A DNA stretch of 64,000 bases from Nitrospiraceae bacterium (lineage in GTDB: Bacteria > Nitrospirota > Thermodesulfovibrionia > Thermodesulfovibrionales > Dissulfurispiraceae): positions 1 through 64,000 of the forward strand of contig JAAYUK010000075.1 of the NCBI GenBank assembly GCA_012517735.1, written 5' to 3'. Made by a program: the position numbers and the translations under genes. Below the pieces are notes generated by a model. The model ran no database searches. It worked only from the letters and a program-made list of their open reading frames with translations, and was not told where the DNA came from. The first letter of the stretch is position 1. Each line of letters starts with the position of its first letter. Positions 25,220 through 33,741 of the stretch are shown one piece after another.

Positions 25220-25702
25220 TCAAACGATGGGTTTGATCTCTGCCTGCATCGTCGCCAGATCGACCAAGGCAACTGACGGCTTTCCGTGCAGCCATCCGCA
25301 GACCTCGCCGGGATTGACCACCAGCGTGCCACCGACCCGCTTGATTACCGCCTCATGGGTATGCCCGTAGACAACCAGATCGTACATGCCGCTTGCAGCC
25401 AAGGCATCGACAACATGATGCTCATGCATCATGACAATTCTCCGATCCCCCAGCGTAAACGCATACGGCTGCGCATGAACCGAATCTCCGTACATTTGTT
25501 TGATAAGCACACGATCACCATCGTTATTGCCGAAAATCGCGGTAAAGCCCCCCTGAAAGTCCTTGAGCACCCGATAGGTAAACGGGGAAGCAAAGTCTCC
25601 GGCATGGAGAATATGCTGCACGTTCTGCGCTGCAAAGAGCGCGCATGCTTTCCTCATGTTGTCAAGATGATCGTGGGTGTCTGACATGATTCCAATCAGC
25701 AT
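25220..25702 (-). CDS. YfcE/MJ0936-family metallophosphoesterase
   Basis: 160 aa. Metal motifs: MSDTHDH near residue 7, HAGDF, FGNNDGD, MMHEH and YGHTHE. A small phosphodiesterase of the MJ0936 family with unknown natural substrate. Convergent with the AICAR transformylase, and likely co-transcribed with tsaD upstream (63-base gap). Confidence 0.92.
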   Translation of the reverse strand: MLIGIMSDTHDHLDNMRKACALFAAQNVQHILHAGDFASPFTYRVLKDFQGGFTAIFGNNDGDRVLIKQMYGDSVHAQPYAFTLGDRRIVMMHEHHVVDALAASGMYDLVVYGHTHEAVIKRVGGTLVVNPGEVCGWLHGKPSVALVDLATMQAEIKPIV

Positions 25703-25765
25703 TTGTCCTCCTCAACCTGGCATTCCATGAACATCCTTTTCCCTGCTGTCCCGAATGGCCTCCGT

Positions 25766-26797
25766 TCAGATCTCCGTTGCCGGTGATCCGAGCGGCAGAT
25801 AGGCCTTTGCGTTGAGATCAAGCCCGGCACGGTGTCCCGCGCAATAGTGCCGGTAGCCGGCAGCTGCTATCATGGCCGCATTGTCTGCGCACAGCCTCAC
25901 TGATGGAACGTGCAAGGCGATTCCACGCTCGCCTGCCACTGTCTGCATACGGGAGCGAAGGGCACTGTTTGCAGCCACCCCGCCCGAAAGAACCACGCGG
26001 GCAATTCCGCAGGAATCGACGGCCGACTCGACCTTGCGAACCAGCACATCAACAACAGCCTCCTGAAAAGACGCCGCAACATCCTTCCTGAAGCCATCGG
26101 AGAGCATACTGTCGGCACGCCGGAGCTCTTTCTGAATACTGTTTCTTACCGCCGTCTTCAGTCCGCTGAAGCTGAAATCAAAGGTATCGGGAAGATACGC
26201 ACGGGGGAAGTGGAACGCCCTCGGGTCACCCTCCCCGGCAAGGCGGTCGATAATGGGCCCTCCGGGATATGACAGACCGAGCAGCTTCGCAACCTTGTCG
26301 TATGCCTCTCCGGCGGCATCATCCCGCGTTCTGCCGAGTTCATGATAGCGGCCAAAAGCCTCCACCCGATACAGGCTGGTATGCCCTCCCGAGACGATCA
26401 GGGCGAGAAACGGGAAAACGGGAGGATTACCCTCAAGAAATGCCGCATAGATATGCCCTTCAAGATGATGCACCGCGACCAGAGGGATCGCGCGGGCGAA
26501 GCTGAGCGACTTGGCAAAGCCGCAACCGACAAGCAGGGAACCGATCAGTCCGGGGGCATGACAGACCGCTATGGCATCGATATCGTCAAGGGTCAGGGAG
26601 GCTCCCGACAACGCTTCATCCACAACCGGCCAGATCATCTCGAGATGACGCCGGGATGCAAGCTCCGGTACGATGCCTCCGTATTTCTGATGTATTTCCG
26701 ACTGCGAAGAAACGATGTTCGAGAGTATTACCGAGCCGTCGCGGACAACGGCTGCAGACGTATCGTCACATGAGGTATCTATGCCGAGGATAACCAT
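25766..26797 (-). CDS. tsaD: tRNA N6-threonylcarbamoyladenosine transferase
   Basis: 343 aa, normal length. ASKHA fold with the metal motif HHLEGH (VAVHHLEGHIYAAF) and the N-terminus VILGIDTSCDDTSAAVV. With TsaB/TsaE/TsaC it makes t6A37 in ANN-reading tRNAs. The start lies 34 bases from a 105-bp heptanucleotide tandem repeat, which therefore falls in its promoter or leader region. Confidence 0.96.
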   Translation of the reverse strand: MVILGIDTSCDDTSAAVVRDGSVILSNIVSSQSEIHQKYGGIVPELASRRHLEMIWPVVDEALSGASLTLDDIDAIAVCHAPGLIGSLLVGCGFAKSLSFARAIPLVAVHHLEGHIYAAFLEGNPPVFPFLALIVSGGHTSLYRVEAFGRYHELGRTRDDAAGEAYDKVAKLLGLSYPGGPIIDRLAGEGDPRAFHFPRAYLPDTFDFSFSGLKTAVRNSIQKELRRADSMLSDGFRKDVAASFQEAVVDVLVRKVESAVDSCGIARVVLSGGVAANSALRSRMQTVAGERGIALHVPSVRLCADNAAMIAAAGYRHYCAGHRAGLDLNAKAYLPLGSPATEI

Positions 26798-26830
26798 CGC
26801 TCATTTCACCCTATCCTCTCAACAATCATC

Positions 26831-26935
26831 TACTTACTACTTACTACTTACTACTTACTACTTACTACTTACTACTTACTACTTACTACTTACTACTTAC
26901 TTCTTACTTCTTACTTCTTACTTCTCACTTCTCAC
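26831..26935. repeat. Heptanucleotide tandem repeat, 15 units
   Basis: Ten perfect TACTTAC units (26831-26900), three TTCTTAC and two TTCTCAC units, 105 bp without interruption. It occupies nearly all of the space between the ccsB stop (26946) and the tsaD start (26797). On the tsaD sense strand the unit is GTAAGTA. A graded change from perfect to variant units suggests slippage growth at one end. Confidence 0.95.
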
Positions 26936-26945
26936 TTGTCTCTCC

Positions 26946-28034
26946 CTACATTCCGCCGTACGAATGCAGACCGCTCAGAAGCAGGTTCACGCCGAGATAG
27001 GTAAAAATGGTCGAGACAAACCCGATTACGGCAACGATCGAAATCTGTGTGCCACGCCAGCCCCGCACATGGCGGACATGCAGGTAAAATGCATAGACGA
27101 ACCAGGTGATCAGTGACCACGTTTCCTTCGGATCCCAACTCCAGTAGCGTCCCCATGCCTGATCCGCCCATATCGCCCCAAAGACTAGACCACCGAGCGT
27201 GAATACGGGAAATCCGATGGCAATGCATTTATAGGTCAGCTCTTCAAGCTGATCGGCTGAGACTGCAAACCGGGAGATCACATTTTTCAGTACAAAGCCG
27301 TACCGCCATACCAGAAACACGAACACGAAGAGCATCGCGTAGCTCAATGCAGCAATGCCGCCGGAAGCGCTGCGGAAAGTCGCCCTGAACAAATAGTTCT
27401 TGATGAACGACTCCGCCCCTTTTCCGGTCAGCTTGAACGCAACGAAGTCGATCCCCATGGCAATCAGGATGGCGCCGAAGAACGCGAGCACCACCGTCCA
27501 GAAAACATACGGTCCGGATTTTCTGTTGTCACTCGTAGTGCAGGCAAGATACATGATCGCCGTGGCAAAGGAGATGGCAAACGCTGCATATGCGAGAAAA
27601 CTCATGGTCACATGCGCAAGAAGCCAGTTGCTCTGAAGCGCTGGAATCAGCGGATGAATATCCTTCGAAATGCCCGAAATATCGATAAATGCCATGATCA
27701 TACCGGCAATCGGGGTAATGAAGGCTCCAAACGAGCGGGTCTTGTATTTCCACTCGATAAGCAGATATCCCAGCATGATGCACCAGACAAAGAAGATCAG
27801 CGATTCATACAGGTTGGTCAGCGGAATCGACCGCATGATGCCCATACCGCCGATATCCGCAAATTCCTTCCAGCGCAGGAAAAAGGCGCAGGTATGGGAG
27901 AGAAAACCGGCAACGGTCAGCGTTGTTGCGATAATACCGACAGCCCCGGCACGAAAGGCAAGGAATGCAATATAGGAGATCATCGCAAGAATATAGGCTA
28001 TACTCGAGAGACCAAAAAAAAGGGAACTATCCAT
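26946..28034 (-). CDS. ccsB: Cytochrome c biogenesis protein CcsB (ResC family)
   Basis: 362 aa from the ATG at 28034, picked because GGAGG lies 9 bases upstream. Eight or so membrane helices; the haem-handling tryptophan-rich motif WGRYWSWDPKETWSLITW and conserved histidines (SHTCAFF, LLAHVTM, YLHVRHVRG) are visible. With ResB it forms the System II synthetase that ligates haem to c-type apocytochromes outside the membrane. Directly follows resB. Confidence 0.94.
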   Translation of the reverse strand: MDSSLFFGLSSIAYILAMISYIAFLAFRAGAVGIIATTLTVAGFLSHTCAFFLRWKEFADIGGMGIMRSIPLTNLYESLIFFVWCIMLGYLLIEWKYKTRSFGAFITPIAGMIMAFIDISGISKDIHPLIPALQSNWLLAHVTMSFLAYAAFAISFATAIMYLACTTSDNRKSGPYVFWTVVLAFFGAILIAMGIDFVAFKLTGKGAESFIKNYLFRATFRSASGGIAALSYAMLFVFVFLVWRYGFVLKNVISRFAVSADQLEELTYKCIAIGFPVFTLGGLVFGAIWADQAWGRYWSWDPKETWSLITWFVYAFYLHVRHVRGWRGTQISIVAVIGFVSTIFTYLGVNLLLSGLHSYGGM

Positions 28035-28057
28035 GAACACCATCCTCCGAAAAGCGC

Positions 28058-29503
28058 TTAGGCTTTATCTGCCGCTGACAGTTTCTGTGCAAGCCGTTCA
28101 ATGCCGGATTCAAACGCAACCCGGTTCTTGCTGCTCGAGCCGGCCAGAAGGAAACGGACCTTCCCGCGCTCCTCGCGCATCACAACCCAGACGCGGGCAT
28201 GACTCATGAAAAATGACATATAGAGCCCTATCGTCATCAGGATGCACCCAAGATACACAATTTCGACACCAGGGTCCTTTCTGACCTGCAGCCCTGTATA
28301 CTGAGCCCCCCAGAGATCGACAAACTCAACCTTTCCGTCGGGAACGTCCCACGTCTCAGGATGGCGCAAAAGGATCCATCGGGAATATCTGACTTTCCCC
28401 TTTTCCGAGAATTCAACAAACACCGCCGGGTTGCTCATTATCTCGGCATAGGTAAACAGTTTGCCGGACTCGTCGACAGCGATTGCCGGACTGAAATCCG
28501 CAACCTTGCCCTTCACGTCGGTTCCCGGAATGGTGAACGACTCCTCGAACTTCAGGCTGACGCCCTGTTTTTTCCCGTCTCTTCCGATCAGGGCAAACTT
28601 GAACTGGGCATCGCGGTTCGGCGCAAACCCGTAACTGGACTGATAAAAGGTGATTCCCTTATACCTGAGCGGCCGGTTGACCTCGATCTCGGTCGTCTCC
28701 CTGCCATCGATCAGGACGGGTTTGCCGTTTTCAAGAATGGTCAGCCAGCTTTTGAAACTTTTGGGAGTATCCGATCCGTCATAATACGACACATTGAAGT
28801 CCTCACAGCGAATTTCAAACCCGAGCGGAATCTCCTTGTCCGCGCCTCCATAGGCGACCGCGGATGACGTCCCCTCAAGCAAATTCAGGTTCGCGTTGAA
28901 TCCGAACTTCATCCCGACGATTGCGCCGGCCAGAATAATCACAATGCTGAGATGGGTCAGATACACGCCGAGCCTGCTGTAGCGTCCCTTCTCCGCAATG
29001 AACTGGACCGTCGCGTCCTCGGCCTTTGCTTCAACTGCATGGAAACCGAAGGATTTCATTGCATCGAGAACCGCCGGACGGGCTTCATCTTTCTTGCGGC
29101 TGAAGACGACTTCACGCCGAACCGGCATGGTATTGGCCTGCTCAAACGTGAGCGCCCGTATCGGTTCCCTGACGACGTTCCAGATGCGCGGCAGGCGCTC
29201 CAATGAACAGACAATCAGGTTGGCTGCAAAAAGATAGAGCAAGGCGATGAACCACCAGCTGTGATACATGTCGGTAAAACCCGCAGCGTCAAGAAATGCG
29301 AACACTTTGGGCGCCGCGCCGGATCCGACGAACTTCGCGACGATCTTCAGATTTTTCGAAACATCTCCGCTCTGGTCAAGCAAGGTCCCGACAATCGACG
29401 TACCTGAAATGAGGGCGAACACGACAACCGCCAGTTTGATCGATGCAAGCGCATTCCATATGCGGTCTACAACGGATGTTTTCCGGTTTTTTTCGTCAGC
29501 CAC
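28058..29503 (-). CDS. resB: Cytochrome c biogenesis protein ResB (Ccs1)
   Basis: 481 aa from a GTG at 29503, preceded by AAGGAG. The frame is open six codons further. ResB layout: three N-terminal membrane helices (SIKLAVVVFALISGTSIVGT; WWFIALLYLFAANLIVCSLE; LTHLSIVIILAGAIVGMKFG), a large periplasmic domain, and a last helix near residue 425 (VYLGCILMTIGLYMSFFMSH). Partner of CcsB in System II haem ligation; the pair is encoded in one operon. Confidence 0.93.
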   Translation of the reverse strand: MADEKNRKTSVVDRIWNALASIKLAVVVFALISGTSIVGTLLDQSGDVSKNLKIVAKFVGSGAAPKVFAFLDAAGFTDMYHSWWFIALLYLFAANLIVCSLERLPRIWNVVREPIRALTFEQANTMPVRREVVFSRKKDEARPAVLDAMKSFGFHAVEAKAEDATVQFIAEKGRYSRLGVYLTHLSIVIILAGAIVGMKFGFNANLNLLEGTSSAVAYGGADKEIPLGFEIRCEDFNVSYYDGSDTPKSFKSWLTILENGKPVLIDGRETTEIEVNRPLRYKGITFYQSSYGFAPNRDAQFKFALIGRDGKKQGVSLKFEESFTIPGTDVKGKVADFSPAIAVDESGKLFTYAEIMSNPAVFVEFSEKGKVRYSRWILLRHPETWDVPDGKVEFVDLWGAQYTGLQVRKDPGVEIVYLGCILMTIGLYMSFFMSHARVWVVMREERGKVRFLLAGSSSKNRVAFESGIERLAQKLSAADKA

Positions 29504-29641
29504 AGCTTTCTCCTTCACCAATACGCAGATGCGCCGTGCTCGGAACTTACAGGGAATCTTGAGGAGACCATCCGGTCGGCCGCGCAGCAGTAGTAGATTA
29601 TGGTAACAAATGTGCCCTGAATCTGCAATGTAAAGAATCGG

Positions 29642-30532
29642 TTAATCTGCGATCACGACAACATTCCGGCCTTGTTCCTTGGCCCGATACAGAGCGGCAT
29701 CGGCCCGACCGAGAATGTCGTCAACGGTGACTTCCGGCTCTCCATGGAAAGTTGCCACACCGGCGCTGATGGTCACGGAGAACCGCAATCGGTCATCCGA
29801 ATAAAAGCCGTTTCCGGCGACCGCCTGCCTGAGCGATTCAGCGGCTGCATACGCGACGCCGGCATCGGTATTGGACATCAGGATGATAAACTCTTCCCCG
29901 CCGAAACGGGCCAGAATATCGTTCGCACGCAATCGTGCGGTAATCAGCTCACACACCTGCTGGAGGACATGATCGCCGGTACAGTGTCCATAGGTATCAT
30001 TGATTTTCTTGAAATAATCGATATCGATCATCACGATCGATATCGGCTCGCCATACCGGTGCGCCCATGACGATTCTTCCTGAAAACGCTCCATGAAGAA
30101 CTTCCGGTTATACGAGCCGGTCAGATAATCGCGCACCAGCAATCCTTCAAGCTCCCGGACCCTGTCGCAGACCTGTCTGATGTTCTGCAATCGGGCGCTC
30201 ACCTCTTCCGGAAACCAGGGCATCGAAATATAGTCATACATGCCGCCTGCATAGCCCCGCCGCAAATGGCTGCGCGCATTGCGTGGTGCAAGATAGAAAA
30301 CCGGGATGTCGCGGGTCGAAGGCGCGGCCTTGATTTTTTTGAGCAGGTAATGACAACCGGGCTGTTGCAAGCGGGTACAGAGCACCGCAATATCGGGGTT
30401 TTCCCGGTAGATCGCATCAAGTACGGCAGAGGGGTGTTGCACATGAATACAGATATGGCCTTCGCTCTCGAGGTACTGGCTGAGCGAATCGTCCTTGCAG
30501 CCGTTCTGATCCTGCGCAATGAGAATTTTCAC
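29642..30532 (-). CDS. Diguanylate cyclase with degenerate receiver domain
   Basis: 296 aa. Residues 1-115 resemble a response-regulator receiver, but the phospho-acceptor Asp is replaced (PDIAVLCTRL). The C-terminal GGDEF domain is complete: active site GGEEF, with an inhibitory-site RxxD (RAND) five residues before it. It should make c-di-GMP, with product feedback and a signal input other than phosphorylation. Monocistronic; a repeat-rich stretch lies upstream. Confidence 0.92.
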   Translation of the reverse strand: MKILIAQDQNGCKDDSLSQYLESEGHICIHVQHPSAVLDAIYRENPDIAVLCTRLQQPGCHYLLKKIKAAPSTRDIPVFYLAPRNARSHLRRGYAGGMYDYISMPWFPEEVSARLQNIRQVCDRVRELEGLLVRDYLTGSYNRKFFMERFQEESSWAHRYGEPISIVMIDIDYFKKINDTYGHCTGDHVLQQVCELITARLRANDILARFGGEEFIILMSNTDAGVAYAAAESLRQAVAGNGFYSDDRLRFSVTISAGVATFHGEPEVTVDDILGRADAALYRAKEQGRNVVVIAD

Positions 30533-30871
30533 GGTGGCAGCCTGCTTTCTTCACAGAAAAAACGCAACCTGTATAGTATGAACTGAACCCTCGGGCGATT
30601 GCAAGATCAGCATTGGTCCGCCTCACTACACCCAAAATTGTCATAATAAGAAGAGTGATCCCATTCATTGCGGCACGAAAGGATGGACAACAGAGCGGAT
30701 TTATCCCAAAAATGTCATTGGATTCGATCACAAGCGCTCAGAGCCGGGCTGGGCTGGCAACAGAGCGGATTTATTCGGCAAAATGGCACATACAGGAGGT
30801 ATGTGCCGGGCGAATACCTCGGAGGGCGGCTGGACGCCGTCCGGCTGAGGTCAGCGGTCCAGAGAACCTGG
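30533..30871. other. Gene-free stretch holding dispersed repeat copy 2
   Basis: 339 bases between the diguanylate cyclase start and the pyrF stop. It contains copy 2 of the dispersed repeat, a partial second direct copy of ACAACAGAGCGGATTTAT (about 30686-30703 and 30759-30775), and CCAAAATTGTCAT at about 30630. No gene is seen. Confidence 0.7.
30700..30844 (+). repeat. Dispersed palindromic repeat, copy 2
   Basis: Forward match to the - strand of 7600-7741. Contains GGCACATACAGGAGGTATGT, whose arms GCACATAC/GTATGTGC are conserved in copy 1 with only loop changes, and CGAATACCTCGGAGG, CTGGACGCCGTCC. The conserved hairpin with a variable loop suggests structure matters. Confidence 0.75.
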
Positions 30872-31591
30872 CTACGCGCTGAGCATTTCGAGTGAAATCA
30901 GTTCGATTGCCCGGGCAGGATCGTCCGCCGTGAGAATCGCCCGCCCCATGACAATATAGTCCGCGCCGTCATGGATAGCCTCCCGTGGCGTTGCAGTGCG
31001 TCGTTGATCGTCCGGCGGAGTCCATGAGGGCCTGATCCCAGGAGTAACGACCAGAAACTGCCTGCCGCACTGCTCCTTGATCATCGAGATCTCCTGCGGA
31101 GACGCCACAACTCCGTCCAATCCGGCTCTCTGCGCAAGCGAAGCGAGCGTCCTCACCTGTGTTCTGACCGGATGGCTGATCGCCAGTTCGTTTTTCAGGA
31201 CCTCGCTCGTTATGCTGGTCAGCATGGTAACCGCGATGATTTTGGGCCGGTCCAGCCCCTCTTTCGCGGAGATTTCATTGACCGCAGAAACCGTTCGCTG
31301 CATCATGTCGAGCCCACCGGAAGCGTGGACGTTAAACAGGAAAACACCCAGGCGCGTCGCGGCAACGGCAGCCTTTGCAACGGTATTCGGAATATCGTGA
31401 TACTTCAGGTCAAGAAAAACCCGCTTGCCCCGTTCATGAATCCGCCTCACGATGTCGGGCCCCGCCGAGACGAAGAGCTCGAATCCTACCTTATAGGTAG
31501 AAATATCACCTCCCAGACGGTCGACCATCGCAAGGGCCGCATCCGCGGTATCGACATCAAGAGCTACGATGAGGCGGTCTCTCCAGGGCAT
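30872..31591 (-). CDS. pyrF: Orotidine 5'-phosphate decarboxylase
   Basis: 239 aa, single-domain bacterial type. The catalytic K-D-x-K tetrad appears as FLDLKYHDIPNT, with LIVALDVDTADAAL at the start and TPGIRPS near the phosphate loop. Last step of UMP synthesis. GGAGG precedes the ATG; its start lies next to the stop of the Nudix gene, so the two are probably one transcript. Confidence 0.96.
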   Translation of the reverse strand: MPWRDRLIVALDVDTADAALAMVDRLGGDISTYKVGFELFVSAGPDIVRRIHERGKRVFLDLKYHDIPNTVAKAAVAATRLGVFLFNVHASGGLDMMQRTVSAVNEISAKEGLDRPKIIAVTMLTSITSEVLKNELAISHPVRTQVRTLASLAQRAGLDGVVASPQEISMIKEQCGRQFLVVTPGIRPSWTPPDDQRRTATPREAIHDGADYIVMGRAILTADDPARAIELISLEMLSA

Positions 31592-31593
31592 GG

Positions 31594-32202
31594 CTACTCC
31601 TCCCGCAACAGGCTGTCGGCAGCAATCTGCGACCAGGTTTCCAGTGTATCATAGTGTGCAAGCACTTCACGCCTCGGCGTCCACGCGCCTTCGATCTTGT
31701 CGGGTTCGTTTGTCCGGAACCGGTCGGCATTCGTATCCGCAACGTACCAGAGCCCCAGATGTACAGAACCGACATCATTTTCGTCGTCATTGATGATGCC
31801 GCGTACACTCAGCGAGTACTCGCCAGGCGCCAGGGCAACCTCCTCCATGAGCTCCCGCTCGAGCTCCGCACGGATGAGAGAAGCCCCCCGCGCACCGCTG
31901 AGGGGATTGATATGCCCCCCCTGACCGATGGAATACAGATCATGCAGGCGCTGCTCAGTCTGCTTCCTTTTGCGCCGGATCATCAGGAGCCGATCATTGC
32001 AGCAAAGGGTTACATAGGGAATGATCTGCTTGCAGCAAGCGTCATTCTCCGCAGCGGACCGCTCCATGAAAAACGCATCCCGGTAAATAATCTCCAGTAT
32101 CTCAGCCACTGTTTCGGGGCTCGAGATCAGGCCCTTCCTGCAGGCCTTCAGATACGGAGCAATGTTCTCGCGGGCAACAACCAGAACCTCTTCGGACCGC
32201 AT
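31594..32202 (-). CDS. Nudix hydrolase
   Basis: 202 aa from the ATG at 32202, chosen for its AGGAGG site. The Nudix box core RELMEEVAL (RE-x2-EE) follows GQGGHINPLSG. An N-terminal region of ~55 residues is outside the fold. It hydrolyses a nucleoside-diphosphate-X compound; the substrate is not predictable, though similar proteins are called phosphoesterase- or isopentenyl-diphosphate-isomerase-like. Between hypC and pyrF. Confidence 0.85.
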   Translation of the reverse strand: MRSEEVLVVARENIAPYLKACRKGLISSPETVAEILEIIYRDAFFMERSAAENDACCKQIIPYVTLCCNDRLLMIRRKRKQTEQRLHDLYSIGQGGHINPLSGARGASLIRAELERELMEEVALAPGEYSLSVRGIINDDENDVGSVHLGLWYVADTNADRFRTNEPDKIEGAWTPRREVLAHYDTLETWSQIAADSLLREE

Positions 32203-32306
32203 AATCCTCCTGAAGAACTTCACGATATCCCATAAAAAATGCAGCAACAACCGTGAGACACAGTGTGGCTGCGTTCACCAGACAATACCTGATTTGACGG
32301 TAACGA

Positions 32307-32600
32307 TTATTCGCGGAACGGACTGAGCGGCTGCGACGGGACCCCGCATGCCTGAGCCCCGGCATCGGCAGCAGCCTGATCCATCAATGCTTCGTATTCC
32401 CGAATGAGTCTGATGGATTCCTGTGCAGCGGCTTCATCGATCTTTCTAAGCGCAAACCCCGCATGCACCAGCACATAGTCGCCGACCGACACTTCATCGG
32501 GAACAAGGATAATACTGACATCGCGACGCGCGCCCATGATATCGACCGTCGCCAGAATGTTGTCGATGCTGATTATCTTTGAAGGGACTGCGAGGCACAT
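32307..32600 (-). CDS. hypC: Hydrogenase maturation chaperone HypC/HybG
   Basis: 97 aa starting MCLAVPSKI at 32600 (AGGAG upstream). Cys2, needed for carrying the Fe(CN)2CO group, is present. It hands the Fe group from HypD to the immature large subunit. The C-terminus is extended beyond the usual ~80 residues (Ala/Gln-rich). It overlaps the end of the protease gene by 28 bases. Last gene of the hydrogenase locus. Confidence 0.94.
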   Translation of the reverse strand: MCLAVPSKIISIDNILATVDIMGARRDVSIILVPDEVSVGDYVLVHAGFALRKIDEAAAQESIRLIREYEALMDQAAADAGAQACGVPSQPLSPFRE

Positions 32601-33067
32601 TGGATATTCCACTCCTGGAGTTTTGCGATAACACGGTCAATCATCGTCTCTATTTTATCACTGACCCGCGGAGAGAGTTCAAGACCGAAACTGAATTCGC
32701 AGTCCTGCGGCTGTATACCGACAAGGCAGATTTTGGGGGGAAGCACCCCCGTCAGTTTCGCAACGGAAAGCAGATCCGCAAGGCCGACATGGTGAGCCGA
32801 GAGTTTGACGAAGAGTACGGCAGGAATTTCGTCGTCTTCCAGCACGCCGATATATCCGGGTTCCTTGCCGAAATTGACGGCATCCACAAACAATACCTTG
32901 TCGAACCGTTCAATAATGGGAAGCAGGTCGAGGCCCAGCGTCCCGCCATCCAGAATTTCGATCTCCGGAGAAAACGAGAATCGTTCACGGATGGTCTCGA
33001 CGACATGAACCCCGACCCGTTCGTCCTGCAGAAGGACATTCCCTATACCAATCAGCGCAACAGACAA
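32573..33067 (-). CDS. hyaD: Hydrogenase maturation endopeptidase (HyaD/HybD family)
   Basis: 164 aa; start codon TTG right after the cytochrome b stop. Metal/substrate ligands are visible: Glu in GNVLLQDERVGVHVVE, Asp in FVDAVNFG and His in LSAHHVGL. It removes the C-terminal peptide of the large subunit after nickel insertion; that subunit does carry a 15-residue extension after its last His. Intact, so the operon expects a full-length large subunit. Confidence 0.93.
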   Translation of the reverse strand: MSVALIGIGNVLLQDERVGVHVVETIRERFSFSPEIEILDGGTLGLDLLPIIERFDKVLFVDAVNFGKEPGYIGVLEDDEIPAVLFVKLSAHHVGLADLLSVAKLTGVLPPKICLVGIQPQDCEFSFGLELSPRVSDKIETMIDRVIAKLQEWNIQCASQSLQR

Positions 33068-33730
33068 TTAGTGGTGATCTCCAAAAAATTTGTACCCGCT
33101 GAAAATCGAACTGATGAGACCGTTCCGCTCAATTATATCATTATGCCATGAAATATAGACATGGATAATGACGAAAATCCAGATGCACCACATGAAGACA
33201 TGATGCAGCATGCGGATCGTCCCGGCAGAAAGGATGTCCAGCATCCAGCCGCCGCCGATGGCGTATATGATACCGCCGCCATTGGCCATATGCAGCAGGG
33301 CAAAGCCCGATGCCACCTCAAAGAGGAAAAGCATGAAGACCACGATATACGAAAGACCGGCCATGCCGGTATGCCCCGGGGAATGGGGAATCTCATCTTC
33401 CATGAAACCGTAAAACAGCGCGCATTGCACCGTATTCTGCACCCGCCCCCATGTGGTGGGGATAAACTGGTTCAGCCGGGCATACTGATTGCCGACAAAC
33501 CACCAGTAGACACGGAACAGAACGCTGGCGGTGAAAATATAGCCGGCAACAAAATGAATGAATCGCATCATCGCCATCGGAAGCACGTCGTCTCCGGCAG
33601 GTATGCCGAGAAACGGCGCACCGATGTAGAATCCGGTCACCGAAAGGGTCAGGATGCTGAGGGCATTGACCCAGTGGGTAATACGAACCGGCAATTCCCA
33701 GATGTATTCCCTGTGTGTGGTAGTAGCCAT
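33068..33730 (-). CDS. hyaC: Ni/Fe-hydrogenase b-type cytochrome subunit
   Basis: 220 aa from the ATG at 33730 (GGGAGGCAGGT upstream). Four hydrophobic helices with haem-ligand histidines: ITHWVNALSIL, RFIHFVAGYIF and HHVFMWCIWIFVIIHVYISWH. It anchors the periplasmic hydrogenase and passes electrons from H2 to the quinone pool. Directly follows the large subunit gene. Confidence 0.94.
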   Translation of the reverse strand: MATTTHREYIWELPVRITHWVNALSILTLSVTGFYIGAPFLGIPAGDDVLPMAMMRFIHFVAGYIFTASVLFRVYWWFVGNQYARLNQFIPTTWGRVQNTVQCALFYGFMEDEIPHSPGHTGMAGLSYIVVFMLFLFEVASGFALLHMANGGGIIYAIGGGWMLDILSAGTIRMLHHVFMWCIWIFVIIHVYISWHNDIIERNGLISSIFSGYKFFGDHH

Positions 33731-33741
33731 ACCTGCCTCCC

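Noticed and set aside
26831-26935. CRISPR array
   Set aside because: Units are contiguous 7-mers with no spacers; no cas genes.
26715-27116. ORF on + full of Leu/Thr/Tyr repeats
   Set aside because: It is a translation of the tandem DNA repeat overlapping the ends of tsaD and ccsB; no independent support.
30613-30895. Two ORFs of 75-89 aa
   Set aside because: They are frames through repeat copy 2, like those of copy 1.
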